In this document: positions 9,555 to 16,199 of the stretch, piece after piece
Layout of the letters: the number at the start of each line of letters is the position of its first letter
Position numbering within the stretch: the stretch's first letter is position 1
Source of the DNA: an uncultured Oscillospiraceae bacterium
GTDB lineage: Bacteria; Bacillota; Clostridia; Oscillospirales; Oscillospiraceae
Length of the DNA stretch: 26,045 nt
Direction of reading: 5' to 3'
Assembly: GCA_934668295.1 (NCBI GenBank)
Contig: CAKUND010000005.1
Location: 1 to 26,045, forward strand
Translations under genes and position numbers: made by a program
The notes under the pieces: generated by a model
Databases searched by the model: none
The model's input: only the letters and a program-made list of their open reading frames with translations
What the model was told of the DNA's origin: nothing

Positions 9555-9583
9555 TTGCGCAAATATGCAAAAATAGCTATACT
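9555..9583 (+). promoter_or_regulatory. Promoter of mocA
   Basis: TTGCGC (9555-9560), a 17-base spacer and TATACT (9578-9583). The start of transcription would be near 9590 and the ribosome site AAGGAG lies at 9601-9606. Confidence 0.7.
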
Positions 9584-9614
9584 GTTTTGTAGAAAATCAC
9601 AAGGAGTACACGAT

Positions 9615-10199
9615 ATGTCCGAATTATCTGCCGGCTGTCTGCTTATGGCTGCCGGGAATGCCTCCCGCTTCGGGGAAAACAAGCTGACCGCGCGCTTTGA
9701 CGGGCAGAGCCTGTTCTCGCTGGCGCTTGCGGCGATCCCGAAAGAGCTGTTTGCCCGCGTCACAGTCGTTTCGCAGTATCCGGCGCTTCTGGAGGAGGCC
9801 GCCCGGACGGGCTTTGATACGATCCTGAACGACCGGCCGCAGGACGGCATCAGCCGCACCATCCGCCTCGGTACGCAGGCAATGGCGGACTGCGCCGGGA
9901 TACTATACATGGTCGCCGACCAGCCGCTGCTGCGGGCCGGGACAGTGCGCCGCGTGGTGGACGTATGGCGGGCGCACCCGGAGTGCATCGCGGCGGTCGC
10001 GCACAACGGAAACCGCGGCAATCCGTGTCTGTTTCCGGCACGGTTTTTCCCGGAGCTGTGTGCGCTGGAAGCCGACCGCGGCGGCTCGTCCGTCATCCGG
10101 CGGCATGAGGACGCGCTGCTGCTCGTCGAGGCAGGGGAGCGCGAGCTGTTCGACTGCGACACAAAGCAGGCGCTGGAGATCCTGAAGGGGAACGCATAG
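9615..10199 (+). CDS. mocA: Molybdenum cofactor cytidylyltransferase-like nucleotidyltransferase
   Basis: A 194-residue nucleotidyltransferase of the MobA/MocA fold. LMAAGNASRFGENKL (10-24) is the nucleotide-binding loop, with Arg18 and Lys23 in the expected places. GISRTIRLG (78-86) and the metal-binding Asp102 in ADQPLL follow. RGNPCLFPARFFPEL (134-148) and DRGG (154-157) match the MocA substrate region. MocA joins CMP to molybdopterin, giving the cofactor used by xanthine dehydrogenase-type enzymes, and the divergent xdhABC operon supports this choice over MobA (GMP). The start follows AAGGAG by 8 bases; a longer frame from 9555 begins inside the promoter. It is transcribed alone. A glycolytic-type nucleotidyltransferase role is possible but less likely. 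Confidence 0.85.
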   Translation: MSELSAGCLLMAAGNASRFGENKLTARFDGQSLFSLALAAIPKELFARVTVVSQYPALLEEAARTGFDTILNDRPQDGISRTIRLGTQAMADCAGILYMVADQPLLRAGTVRRVVDVWRAHPECIAAVAHNGNRGNPCLFPARFFPELCALEADRGGSSVIRRHEDALLLVEAGERELFDCDTKQALEILKGNA

Positions 10200-10220
10200 C
10201 GCCGCCGGCTCCGGCTATGG

Positions 10221-10249
10221 TTGCAAAACGGACGCGTTTGTGGTAAATT
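10221..10249 (+). promoter_or_regulatory. Promoter of the DUF2207 gene
   Basis: TTGCAA (10221-10226), a 17-base spacer and TAAATT (10244-10249) preceded by TG-G. It strongly resembles the SLH-gene promoter at 1552-1579. Confidence 0.65.
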
Positions 10250-10278
10250 GAGAGAAACTGAACGCAAGAGGTGATCGC

Positions 10279-11940
10279 ATGAAGCGGCTGCTGCTCCTGC
10301 TGGCATGCCTGCTGGCGCTCTGCACGGGCGTTTGCGCGGCGGAGCCCGTTATTTCCGAAATGAAAACAGACTGCACGCTGACCGGCAGCGGTTCCTGTCA
10401 GGTCACGCAGAGCTTTACGCTGGAGATCAGCGGCGCGCAGACGCAGCTGCGCTTTCCGCTCAGCCCGGGCGCAAAGAAGGCCTCCGTTGCGGGCTATGAT
10501 GCGCAGAAGCAGACCGACGGCGACTGCCCCGTGCTGGTGCTGACCGATGCAAACGGCTTTACCGGGTCGCGCTCGTTCACGGTCATGTATACGCTCTCGG
10601 GTCTTGCCAGCGAGGCGGACGGCGTGCAGACGCTCACGCTTCCGCTCATGAGCGCGAAGTGGGGCTATCCCATCTCCAAATACGTCTTTACCGTCACTAT
10701 GCCCAAGCCGTTTGAGAGCTATCCGGCCTTCACCAGCGGCTATTACGACGATGTGATCTCCGACTACATCGATCTGGATGTCTCCGAATCGCGCATCACG
10801 GGCGTGATCGCGACGGGACTGAAGGACCATGAATCGCTGGAAATGACGCTCACTCTGGACAAGGCCTATTTTTCCGGGGCCTATACCGCGCTTTCGTTCA
10901 GCTGGGTCGGCATGGCATTTATTCTGCTGTTTCTTGTGCTGGCGTTTGGCTACTGGTTCTCGGCGCTGCGCAGCGCGCCGGTGCACGCAGCCTCGCGCAT
11001 GCTGCCGCCGGACGCTGCGCTGCCGTGCGACATGCCGTTTCTGCTGGCGGGCGGGCCGATCCAGTTCAATATGCTGGTCTGCCATTGGGCCAGTCTCGGG
11101 TACTTAACGATTTTCAGCGGCAAAAACGCGCGTGTGGCGCTGCGCCGCCGCGTCGATATGGGCAATGAGCGCCGCCCGGCGGAGGTTCGGCTGTTCCAGA
11201 TGCTTTTTTCGCAGGGCGACGTGGTCGAGGGCGCGAGTCTTCTGTATAAGCGCACGGCGGAAAAGGCCGACGAGGTCCTGCGGCGCTACTGGACGAAGCG
11301 GCTGTACAAAAAGTCCAGCGGCAATCCGCTCATCATGCGCGCGCTCGGCCTTCTGGCCGGCGCGCTGGCCGCGGCGGAGGCGGCGAGTCCGCTGCTTCCG
11401 GCAGGCTTTGTACGCTGGCTGCTGCTGGTCGTGATCTTCGTGCTCGGCGGCGTGCTGTTCGGCGTGATCCAGTATGCGCCCTCGGCGTATTATCAGGGAA
11501 AGTATGCGGCGGTGGTGCTGGCGGCGGTGTGTGCAGCCGCGCTGCTGGTGCTGGCGCAGCTCGGCGAGGGACTGCTCGCGGTGCTGCTGGTGATCGTCTG
11601 CGAGGTGCTGATCGGCGTTCTGACGCTCCACGGCGGCAAACGCACAGCCTTCGGCGATGAGATCGTCGCGCAGGCGCTGGGCTACCGCAAATTCCTCCGG
11701 CGCGTCACGCAGAGCCAGCTGCAATCGCGGATCGCGCAGGACAGCCAGTATTTTTACCGGATCCTGCCTTATGCCGAGGCGATGGGTCTCGGCGGACGCC
11801 TTGTCCGGACGCTCGGCAATGCGGAGCTGGAGCAGTGCGACTGGTACCAGGAGGCCAAGCCCCTGCCGCGCACGGCGGCAGGCTTCTATGCCGGGCTGCG
11901 CGAAGCGCTCGCCCTTCTGGAGCTGTCGATCCGGAAATAA
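10279..11940 (+). CDS. DUF2207-like membrane protein
   Basis: A 553-residue membrane protein of unknown biochemical role. It has a signal peptide (1-20, ending VCAAE), then a secreted beta-rich domain (about 21-200) typical of DUF2207. A membrane segment lies near 207-227, followed by a cytoplasmic region of about 120 residues. Four more hydrophobic stretches lie near 351-371, 378-398, 408-427 and 430-450. The cytoplasmic tail includes GYRKFLRRV (468-476) and YFYRILPYAEAMGLG (491-505), matching the conserved DUF2207 tail (fold into the membrane, then a YLPYA-like motif). AAGAGGTGAT precedes the ATG. DUF2207 genes often sit near LemA or TPM genes, and a TPM gene lies on the opposite strand just beyond. 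Likely an envelope function; the ligand is unknown. Confidence 0.8.
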   Translation: MKRLLLLLACLLALCTGVCAAEPVISEMKTDCTLTGSGSCQVTQSFTLEISGAQTQLRFPLSPGAKKASVAGYDAQKQTDGDCPVLVLTDANGFTGSRSFTVMYTLSGLASEADGVQTLTLPLMSAKWGYPISKYVFTVTMPKPFESYPAFTSGYYDDVISDYIDLDVSESRITGVIATGLKDHESLEMTLTLDKAYFSGAYTALSFSWVGMAFILLFLVLAFGYWFSALRSAPVHAASRMLPPDAALPCDMPFLLAGGPIQFNMLVCHWASLGYLTIFSGKNARVALRRRVDMGNERRPAEVRLFQMLFSQGDVVEGASLLYKRTAEKADEVLRRYWTKRLYKKSSGNPLIMRALGLLAGALAAAEAASPLLPAGFVRWLLLVVIFVLGGVLFGVIQYAPSAYYQGKYAAVVLAAVCAAALLVLAQLGEGLLAVLLVIVCEVLIGVLTLHGGKRTAFGDEIVAQALGYRKFLRRVTQSQLQSRIAQDSQYFYRILPYAEAMGLGGRLVRTLGNAELEQCDWYQEAKPLPRTAAGFYAGLREALALLELSIRK

Positions 11941-11958
11941 AGCAGGTGCATAAAGTAC

Positions 11959-11994
11959 AAGCCACGCCGCAGCGCTCGCTGCGGCGTGGCTTTT
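11959..11994 (+). terminator. Terminator between DUF2207 and the DUF1540 gene
   Basis: AAGCCACGCCGCAGCG (11959-11974) and its complement (11977-11992) form a 16-bp stem followed by a short T run. On the minus strand the trailing bases are less T-rich, so it should mainly stop the DUF2207 transcript. Confidence 0.85.
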
Positions 11995-12005
11995 GCCGGT
12001 TGTGT

Positions 12006-12179
12006 TTACTTCTTGACGAAGGACAGGCAGTCGGTGCACTGATCGATCGTCGGATCGGCTTCATGGGTGCCGATACAGACCTTGTCGAGGGTACAATAAT
12101 CCTCGCAGCCGCAGTGGTTGTTGCACTGGCTCACATGGCACTCAATGGCGTGATTAGCCTTTTCGTTTGCAAAACTCAT
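12006..12179 (-). CDS. Small Cys-rich DUF1540 protein
   Basis: A 57-residue cytosolic protein with eight Cys (14, 19, 23, 25, 29, 35, 48, 51), spaced as in DUF1540: I-x-C-x-V-x-x-C near the start and a C-x-x-C pair near the end. The Cys pattern suggests zinc or another metal; no function has been proven for the family that I can cite. An ATG nine bases upstream (12188) touches the AGGAGG ribosome site directly, so the second ATG is the better start. It lies 72 bases after the TPM gene in the same direction and may be expressed from the same operon or its own promoter. Confidence 0.85.
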   Translation of the reverse strand: MSFANEKANHAIECHVSQCNNHCGCEDYCTLDKVCIGTHEADPTIDQCTDCLSFVKK

Positions 12180-12251
12180 ACAAAACATCCTCCTTTTTTA
12201 AGGTACGGACTTAGTATGCGCGCAAGCGATCGTTTCATGCTGGAAAAATTT

Positions 12252-13196
12252 TTATCTGCGGCCTCCGCCGAAGCCGCCCCGTCCTCCGCCAAAGCCGCCG
12301 CGGCTGCCGCCGCCGGGCCTCGGGCCTCCGCCGAAGCCGCCGGGTCTGGGGCCTCCACCAAATCCGCCGGGACGCGGGCCGGGGCCGTGGTGGTGATGGC
12401 GGTTCGAGAACAGTGAGCCAAGGAACAGGCCCGACCAGAAGCCGCCTCCGCCGCCCCCGCCGCCTCTGCGGCCGGAGCCGAAAATGGCCTTGATGATCCA
12501 GAAAATGACCAGGATCGTGATAATTGTACCGATCATGCTTTTCCTCCTGACACGTCCGGTATCCTGCGCGGGGACATACTCCGTGTTTGCGGCGCTGCTC
12601 AGGCTGGTTTTGCACCAGCTGTACAGATCCTCATACATCGTATCTGCCGCGTCATCCGCGTCGCCGTCCAGAATGGCGGCAAAGCCGTCCTGAAAGATCG
12701 ACTCCAGCTTGCTGTCAGTGAAGTCCGCTACATACGCGCCTGTCGTCACGTACCACTGCTCCGCGCCGGTGTCGATGGCAAAGAGCATATCGTACTCGCT
12801 CAGACCCATCGAATCAAACGCGCTGTTCGTATAGCTTTCCAGCGTCTTGCCGCCGGTGCCGTCCGTCGTCAGAATGGCGATGCGGCTGCCGGTCTTGCTG
12901 TAGATCTTTTTGTTGTGATCCTGAATGGCGCTCTCCCCGCTGCGGGTGAACAGTCCCGCGCCGTCGCGGATATATTTGTCGGAGATCGTCTCGTCCGCCG
13001 CCGTGTTGGCGCTTGTCTGCGCCGTCTGTTCTTCTGCAGGCGTCTGGGAGACGGTCTGCTCCTGCGCGGCGGTCTGCGCCGCAGATTCGGGAACCGATTC
13101 GCTTTTGAGCGCCGGGGACAGCCCGATGAACAGCGCCGCGGCGATCATCAGCACCGTGAAGACGACCGCAACGCCTGTTTTTTGAAAGAATTTCAT
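12252..13196 (-). CDS. TPM-domain membrane protein with Gly-rich tail
   Basis: A 314-residue protein of the TPM (YgcG-like) family. An N-terminal hydrophobic segment (8-30) acts as signal or anchor, followed by a Glu/Gln/Ala/Thr-rich linker (31-70). The TPM domain spans about 71-200 (ISDKYIRDGAGLF, GSRIAILTTDG, LFAIDTG--WYVTTG). A second membrane helix lies at 221-239. The tail is basic and Gly-rich, with HHHH at 267-270 and repeated GPRPGGFGG units. The TPM domain is therefore probably outside and the tail inside. AAGGAG precedes the ATG; telA ends 20 bases upstream, so it belongs to the xpaC-telA operon. Suggested TPM roles (phosphatase, membrane-complex quality control) are not established for this type. 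Confidence 0.85.
   Translation of the reverse strand: MKFFQKTGVAVVFTVLMIAAALFIGLSPALKSESVPESAAQTAAQEQTVSQTPAEEQTAQTSANTAADETISDKYIRDGAGLFTRSGESAIQDHNKKIYSKTGSRIAILTTDGTGGKTLESYTNSAFDSMGLSEYDMLFAIDTGAEQWYVTTGAYVADFTDSKLESIFQDGFAAILDGDADDAADTMYEDLYSWCKTSLSSAANTEYVPAQDTGRVRRKSMIGTIITILVIFWIIKAIFGSGRRGGGGGGGGFWSGLFLGSLFSNRHHHHGPGPRPGGFGGGPRPGGFGGGPRPGGGSRGGFGGGRGGFGGGRR
12310..12380. repeat. 27-bp tandem repeat inside the TPM gene tail
   Basis: Units begin at 12310, 12337 and 12364, each opening CCGCCGGG on the plus strand; the third is partial. Each unit codes for a nine-residue PRPGGFGGG-like block, so copy number could change without a frameshift. Confidence 0.7.
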
Positions 13197-13216
13197 GCTT
13201 GCTCCTTATGAAAGTA

Positions 13217-14362
13217 TCAGCTGCGCGGCTGCAGAAGCTTCTGCTTCAGCTCGCCCTCCAGCCGGCGAAGCTCGGCCTCGGCCTCCTGCCGCTTCTTTGC
13301 GCCGTCGGTCTGGATCTGCAGCACCTCGTCGAGCGTGGAGATCAGCTGCTCGTTGGTGTGCTTGAGCGTTTCCATGTCAACGATGCCGCGCTCGGATTCC
13401 TTCGCCGTCTCGACGGAGGCCATGTGCAGCATATCGGCGTTCTTCTGCAGCAGCGCGTTCGTCATATCCGTGACCTGCCGCTGGGCCTCCATGGCGCGGC
13501 GGGAATTCTCAATGCCGAGCGTCAGCACCATCTGGTTTTTCCAAAGCGGGATGGTGTTGAGCACGGAGGTCTGGATCTTTTCGACAAGCGTAGTGTCGTT
13601 GTTCTGGATCATGCGGATCTGCGGCGCAGTCTGCAGCGAGATCATGCGCGTAAGCTCCAGATCGTGGAGCTTCTTTTCAAACCGGACGCATTTGTTTTCA
13701 AAGTCGTTGGCCGCCTGCGCATCCTCGGGCAGATTCGATGCTTCGGCCTTCTCGCGCAGCTGCCGCAGCGTGGTGCTGCGGGCCTCGGCCAGCTTCTGCC
13801 TGCCGGCCAGGATATACATGGTCAGCTCCTTGAAGTACTGCAGATTCCGGTCGTACATCTGATCCATCACGGCCACGTCCTTCATGAGCGTGACCTTGTG
13901 CTTTTCCAGCTCTCCGGAGATGCGGTCGACGTTGACCTCCGCCGTTGCAAAGCGGCTTTTCATCTCCTCGGCGTTGATTTTTGCCTTGCGGAACAGGCCT
14001 GCGATGCCCTTCTTCTCCGGCTCGTCCATCGTCTTGAGCTCGACGAGAAGGCCGGAGAGCATCGTGCCGATCTCGCCGAGATCGCCGGTCTTGACCTTGG
14101 CCAGCGCCGTGTCGGAGAAATCCGCGATGTTCTTCTGCGCAGACGCGCCGTATTCGAGGATCTGCTGTGCGTTTTCCAGATCGATCTGCTTCGAGAAGGC
14201 CAGAACCGCCTGCTGCTCCTGCTCGGAGAGCGCGGAAAGATCAGGGCCTGCCTCCGGCGCGGCCTGGGCCTTGGTGATGAGATCTTCTTCCTTTTTGACC
14301 TCCGGCTGCGGCTGCGCGTTCAGATCCGGCGTCAGGGTGAGCTGGGGGATGTATTCGTCCAT
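13217..14362 (-). CDS. telA: TelA-family (toxic anion resistance) protein
   Basis: A 381-residue soluble, mostly alpha-helical protein of the TelA/KlaA/YaaN family, named for tellurite resistance but broadly linked to envelope stress and antibiotic tolerance. Typical stretches are FSKQIDLENAQQILEYGASAQ near the start (the conserved I-D--D---I--YG-gaq block), MDEPEKKGI, and IPLWKNQMVL in the C-terminal half. Two long coiled-coil regions are evident, in the middle and over the last 60 residues. AGGAGG precedes the ATG. It is flanked by xpaC (33-base gap) and the TPM gene (20-base gap); the xpaC-telA pair is conserved in Firmicutes such as Bacillus subtilis (xpaC-yaaN). Actual tellurite resistance is not implied. 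Confidence 0.9.
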   Translation of the reverse strand: MDEYIPQLTLTPDLNAQPQPEVKKEEDLITKAQAAPEAGPDLSALSEQEQQAVLAFSKQIDLENAQQILEYGASAQKNIADFSDTALAKVKTGDLGEIGTMLSGLLVELKTMDEPEKKGIAGLFRKAKINAEEMKSRFATAEVNVDRISGELEKHKVTLMKDVAVMDQMYDRNLQYFKELTMYILAGRQKLAEARSTTLRQLREKAEASNLPEDAQAANDFENKCVRFEKKLHDLELTRMISLQTAPQIRMIQNNDTTLVEKIQTSVLNTIPLWKNQMVLTLGIENSRRAMEAQRQVTDMTNALLQKNADMLHMASVETAKESERGIVDMETLKHTNEQLISTLDEVLQIQTDGAKKRQEAEAELRRLEGELKQKLLQPRS

Positions 14363-14395
14363 CGTTTGTTCCTCCTGTATCTGTAAAAAATCCGT

Positions 14396-15112
14396 TTATG
14401 CGAAATCCTTTTTGTTTGTCAGTCCCTCGCTGGCCATCATCTGTTCCATCACGCGGATGTCGGCGGTGATATCGACGACGTCGGACTCAAACAAAGCGTC
14501 GAGCTGCCGCTGGAAGGCGACGATGACCTTGTCGAGCAGATCCTCAATCTTCTGCATGCCCTCGGTGATGTTTTCCGTTTTGACATTCTGGTTCTGAAGC
14601 GTGACATACTGCTCCATGAGCTTGATCGTGGTCGGCAGATAATAGTTGAGGAACTGCCGGATCTGGCTGAGCTTTTCCGGGTGCTGCCGCACGCAGCCGA
14701 AGATCTGGGCGGTCAGACGCTCAATAAGATCGATCTGGGCGCTCATGCGCTCGTCGGGGATCTCGTCGTTCAAACGGCGGATATCGGCGATGGCACGCTT
14801 GCCCTGATAGATGACCGACTGCAGCTCAGGCGGGAGCTTTTCCCCGGACTCCGGCTGCGGCTCGGGCTTTTTTTCTTCCTGCTTTGGCTGGGGCTGCTCC
14901 GGCTCGGCGGCCTTCGGCGGCTCCTCCGTCTTTTTTCCGCGCAGCACGATGCGCAGGATCGCGTACACGATCAGCGACACGACCGCGCAGGAGACAATGC
15001 CCCGGAGGCTGTCCAGCTTTTTCGCGTACAGCAGCCACACCGCGCCGATGGCGTAGATCGGAAGCGCGGAGCGCTTCTTTTTCGCGTCCTTTTTCTCTTT
15101 CTGTTCGTCCAT
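14396..15112 (-). CDS. xpaC: XpaC-family membrane protein (5-bromo-4-chloroindolyl phosphate hydrolysis protein)
   Basis: A 238-residue protein with two N-terminal hydrophobic segments (about 17-31 and 37-58), a Pro/Glu/Gln/Lys linker (60-95) and a helical cytoplasmic domain. The C-terminal part (IADIRRLNDEIPDERMSAQIDLIERLTAQIF, then FLNYYLPTTIKLMEQY) is the recognisable XpaC signature. The family name reflects an old phenotype and not a proven enzyme. The ATG at 15112 has GAAAGGA 5 bases upstream. A longer frame to 15313 is rejected because it runs through the promoter. First gene of the xpaC-telA-TPM run; XpaC and TelA probably act together at the membrane. Confidence 0.88.
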   Translation of the reverse strand: MDEQKEKKDAKKKRSALPIYAIGAVWLLYAKKLDSLRGIVSCAVVSLIVYAILRIVLRGKKTEEPPKAAEPEQPQPKQEEKKPEPQPESGEKLPPELQSVIYQGKRAIADIRRLNDEIPDERMSAQIDLIERLTAQIFGCVRQHPEKLSQIRQFLNYYLPTTIKLMEQYVTLQNQNVKTENITEGMQKIEDLLDKVIVAFQRQLDALFESDVVDITADIRVMEQMMASEGLTNKKDFA

Positions 15113-15172
15113 GGCAGTCCTTTCTTCGCTGGTAACAAGGCGAAGCATTTTTCTGGATATTCCCTCAAAATA

Positions 15173-15201
15173 ATAGTAGTACAAATGCAGCGGAAAGTCA
15201 A
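15173..15201 (-). promoter_or_regulatory. Promoter of the xpaC-telA-TPM operon
   Basis: On the minus strand TTGACT (complement of 15196-15201), a 17-base spacer and TACTAT (complement of 15173-15178). Its -35 box lies only 13 bases from that of the divergent rpe promoter. Confidence 0.75.
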
Positions 15202-15214
15202 CTGTCAGACCGGA

Positions 15215-15243
15215 TTGACACCGGCTGCGGCGCACGGTATAAT
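15215..15243 (+). promoter_or_regulatory. Perfect consensus promoter of rpe
   Basis: TTGACA (15215-15220), a 17-base spacer and TATAAT (15238-15243) match the sigma-A consensus at every base and at ideal spacing. The transcription start would be near 15250. Confidence 0.92.
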
Positions 15244-15248
15244 ATTTT

Positions 15249-15402
15249 TGCGGAGGCCGCGAGGGCCTCCGCAGCGGCAGGAACCGGCTGCGCGGGAGAA
15301 GCTGCGGAAGCATCCTGCCCGGCCCTTTCCCGCATATCCATACCTATGCCGGCAGCCATGCGGCGGTGCGCGGCTTTATTTTATGTATTGGAGGCATTTC
15401 CT
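15249..15402 (+). promoter_or_regulatory. Structured 5' leader of rpe
   Basis: About 150 untranslated bases. A perfect 10-bp stem, TGCGGAGGCC (15249-15258) with GGCCTCCGCA (15264-15273), opens the RNA. GGCAGGA (15276-15282) and TCCTGCC (15313-15319) enclose a second domain. I recognise no known riboswitch or small RNA, and there is no T run that would make an attenuator. The ribosome site GGAGG is at 15390-15394. Confidence 0.5.
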
Positions 15403-16050
15403 ATGATCCGTGTATCCCCTTCGATCCTGGCGGCAGACTTTGCAAATCTGGAGCGTGAGATCGGTACGATCAAACAGGCGGGCGCCGAGTATGTTCATAT
15501 TGACGTAATGGACGGGCTGTTTGTTCCCAATATTTCAATCGGCCTGCCCGTTTTGTCCTGCATCCGCAAGGTGACGGACCTGACGCTCGATGTGCACCTG
15601 ATGATCGACCGGCCCGTGCGCTATGCCGAGCGCTTCTGCCAGGCGGGCGCGGACATCGTGACCGTCCATGTCGAGGCCGACACGCAGGAAAATACGCTTG
15701 AGGCGCTCCGCATCATCCGCGCCTGCGGCAAAAAGCCCGCGATCTGCGTCAAGCCCAAAACACCGGCGGAGGCCGTGCTGCCGTTTATCGGCCTTGTCGA
15801 CCTGATCCTGGTCATGACGGTCGAGCCCGGCTTCGGCGGGCAGAGCTTTATGGCTGACATGATGCCCAAGGTGCAGGCGATCCGCGCCTATATTGACGAA
15901 AAAAATCCCGGCTGCGAGCTGGAGGTCGACGGCGGCGTCAACGTACAGACCGCAAAGGTCTGTACAGCGGCAGGCGCCAACGTCCTCGTCGCCGGCAGCG
16001 CGTTTTTCAAGGCCGAAGACAAGGCCGCGTTTGTCCGGGCGGTGAAATAA
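15403..16050 (+). CDS. rpe: Ribulose-phosphate 3-epimerase
   Basis: A 215-residue TIM-barrel enzyme that interconverts D-ribulose 5-phosphate and D-xylulose 5-phosphate in the pentose phosphate pathway. The metal ligands His32 and Asp34 (VHIDVMDG), His65 (DVHLMI) and Asp176 (EVDGGVN) are all present; the two Asp are the acid/base pair. Ser7 (SPSILAADF) and the phosphate-binding loops VEPGFGGQSF (140-149) and VAGSAFF (196-202) also match. In-frame ATGs upstream (15346, 15358) lack a ribosome site; the chosen ATG follows GGAGG by 8 bases. It is not next to rsgA or other usual partners and seems to be transcribed alone. Confidence 0.97.
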   Translation: MIRVSPSILAADFANLEREIGTIKQAGAEYVHIDVMDGLFVPNISIGLPVLSCIRKVTDLTLDVHLMIDRPVRYAERFCQAGADIVTVHVEADTQENTLEALRIIRACGKKPAICVKPKTPAEAVLPFIGLVDLILVMTVEPGFGGQSFMADMMPKVQAIRAYIDEKNPGCELEVDGGVNVQTAKVCTAAGANVLVAGSAFFKAEDKAAFVRAVK

Positions 16051-16168
16051 GAACGCCGCTGTTCTAAGCGAGAGACCGGTGCAGCGCGGACGCAGTTGGC
16101 AGAGCCATGCCCCTACCAAAATGCGGACGAAACGACCCTGTCCGGTAAGACTAAATACAGGACGTTTT

Positions 16169-16199
16169 AAAAGCAGCCCCTGCCGGGGGCTGCTTTTTC
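16169..16199. terminator. Bidirectional terminator between rpe and the Y-family polymerase
   Basis: AAAAGCAGCCCC (16169-16180) and GGGGCTGCTTTT (16186-16197) form a 12-bp stem with A and T flanks, able to stop both converging genes; the polymerase stop overlaps its edge. Bases 16051-16168 before it hold no gene I can recognise. Confidence 0.85.

Noticed and set aside
13199..14386. A 395-codon plus-strand frame opposite telA
   Set aside because: The minus strand clearly encodes TelA with ribosome site and operon spacing; the plus-strand product is a Leu/Arg-rich shadow.
15249..15330. A signal-recognition-particle RNA or other housekeeping RNA in the rpe leader
   Set aside because: A GGAA loop and a strong promoter prompted the idea, but the conserved SRP motif and surrounding pairing are missing, and no terminator separates it from rpe.
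16051..16168. A tRNA or small gene between rpe and its terminator
   Set aside because: No cloverleaf, no T-arm consensus and no ribosome-site-plus-frame combination could be found.
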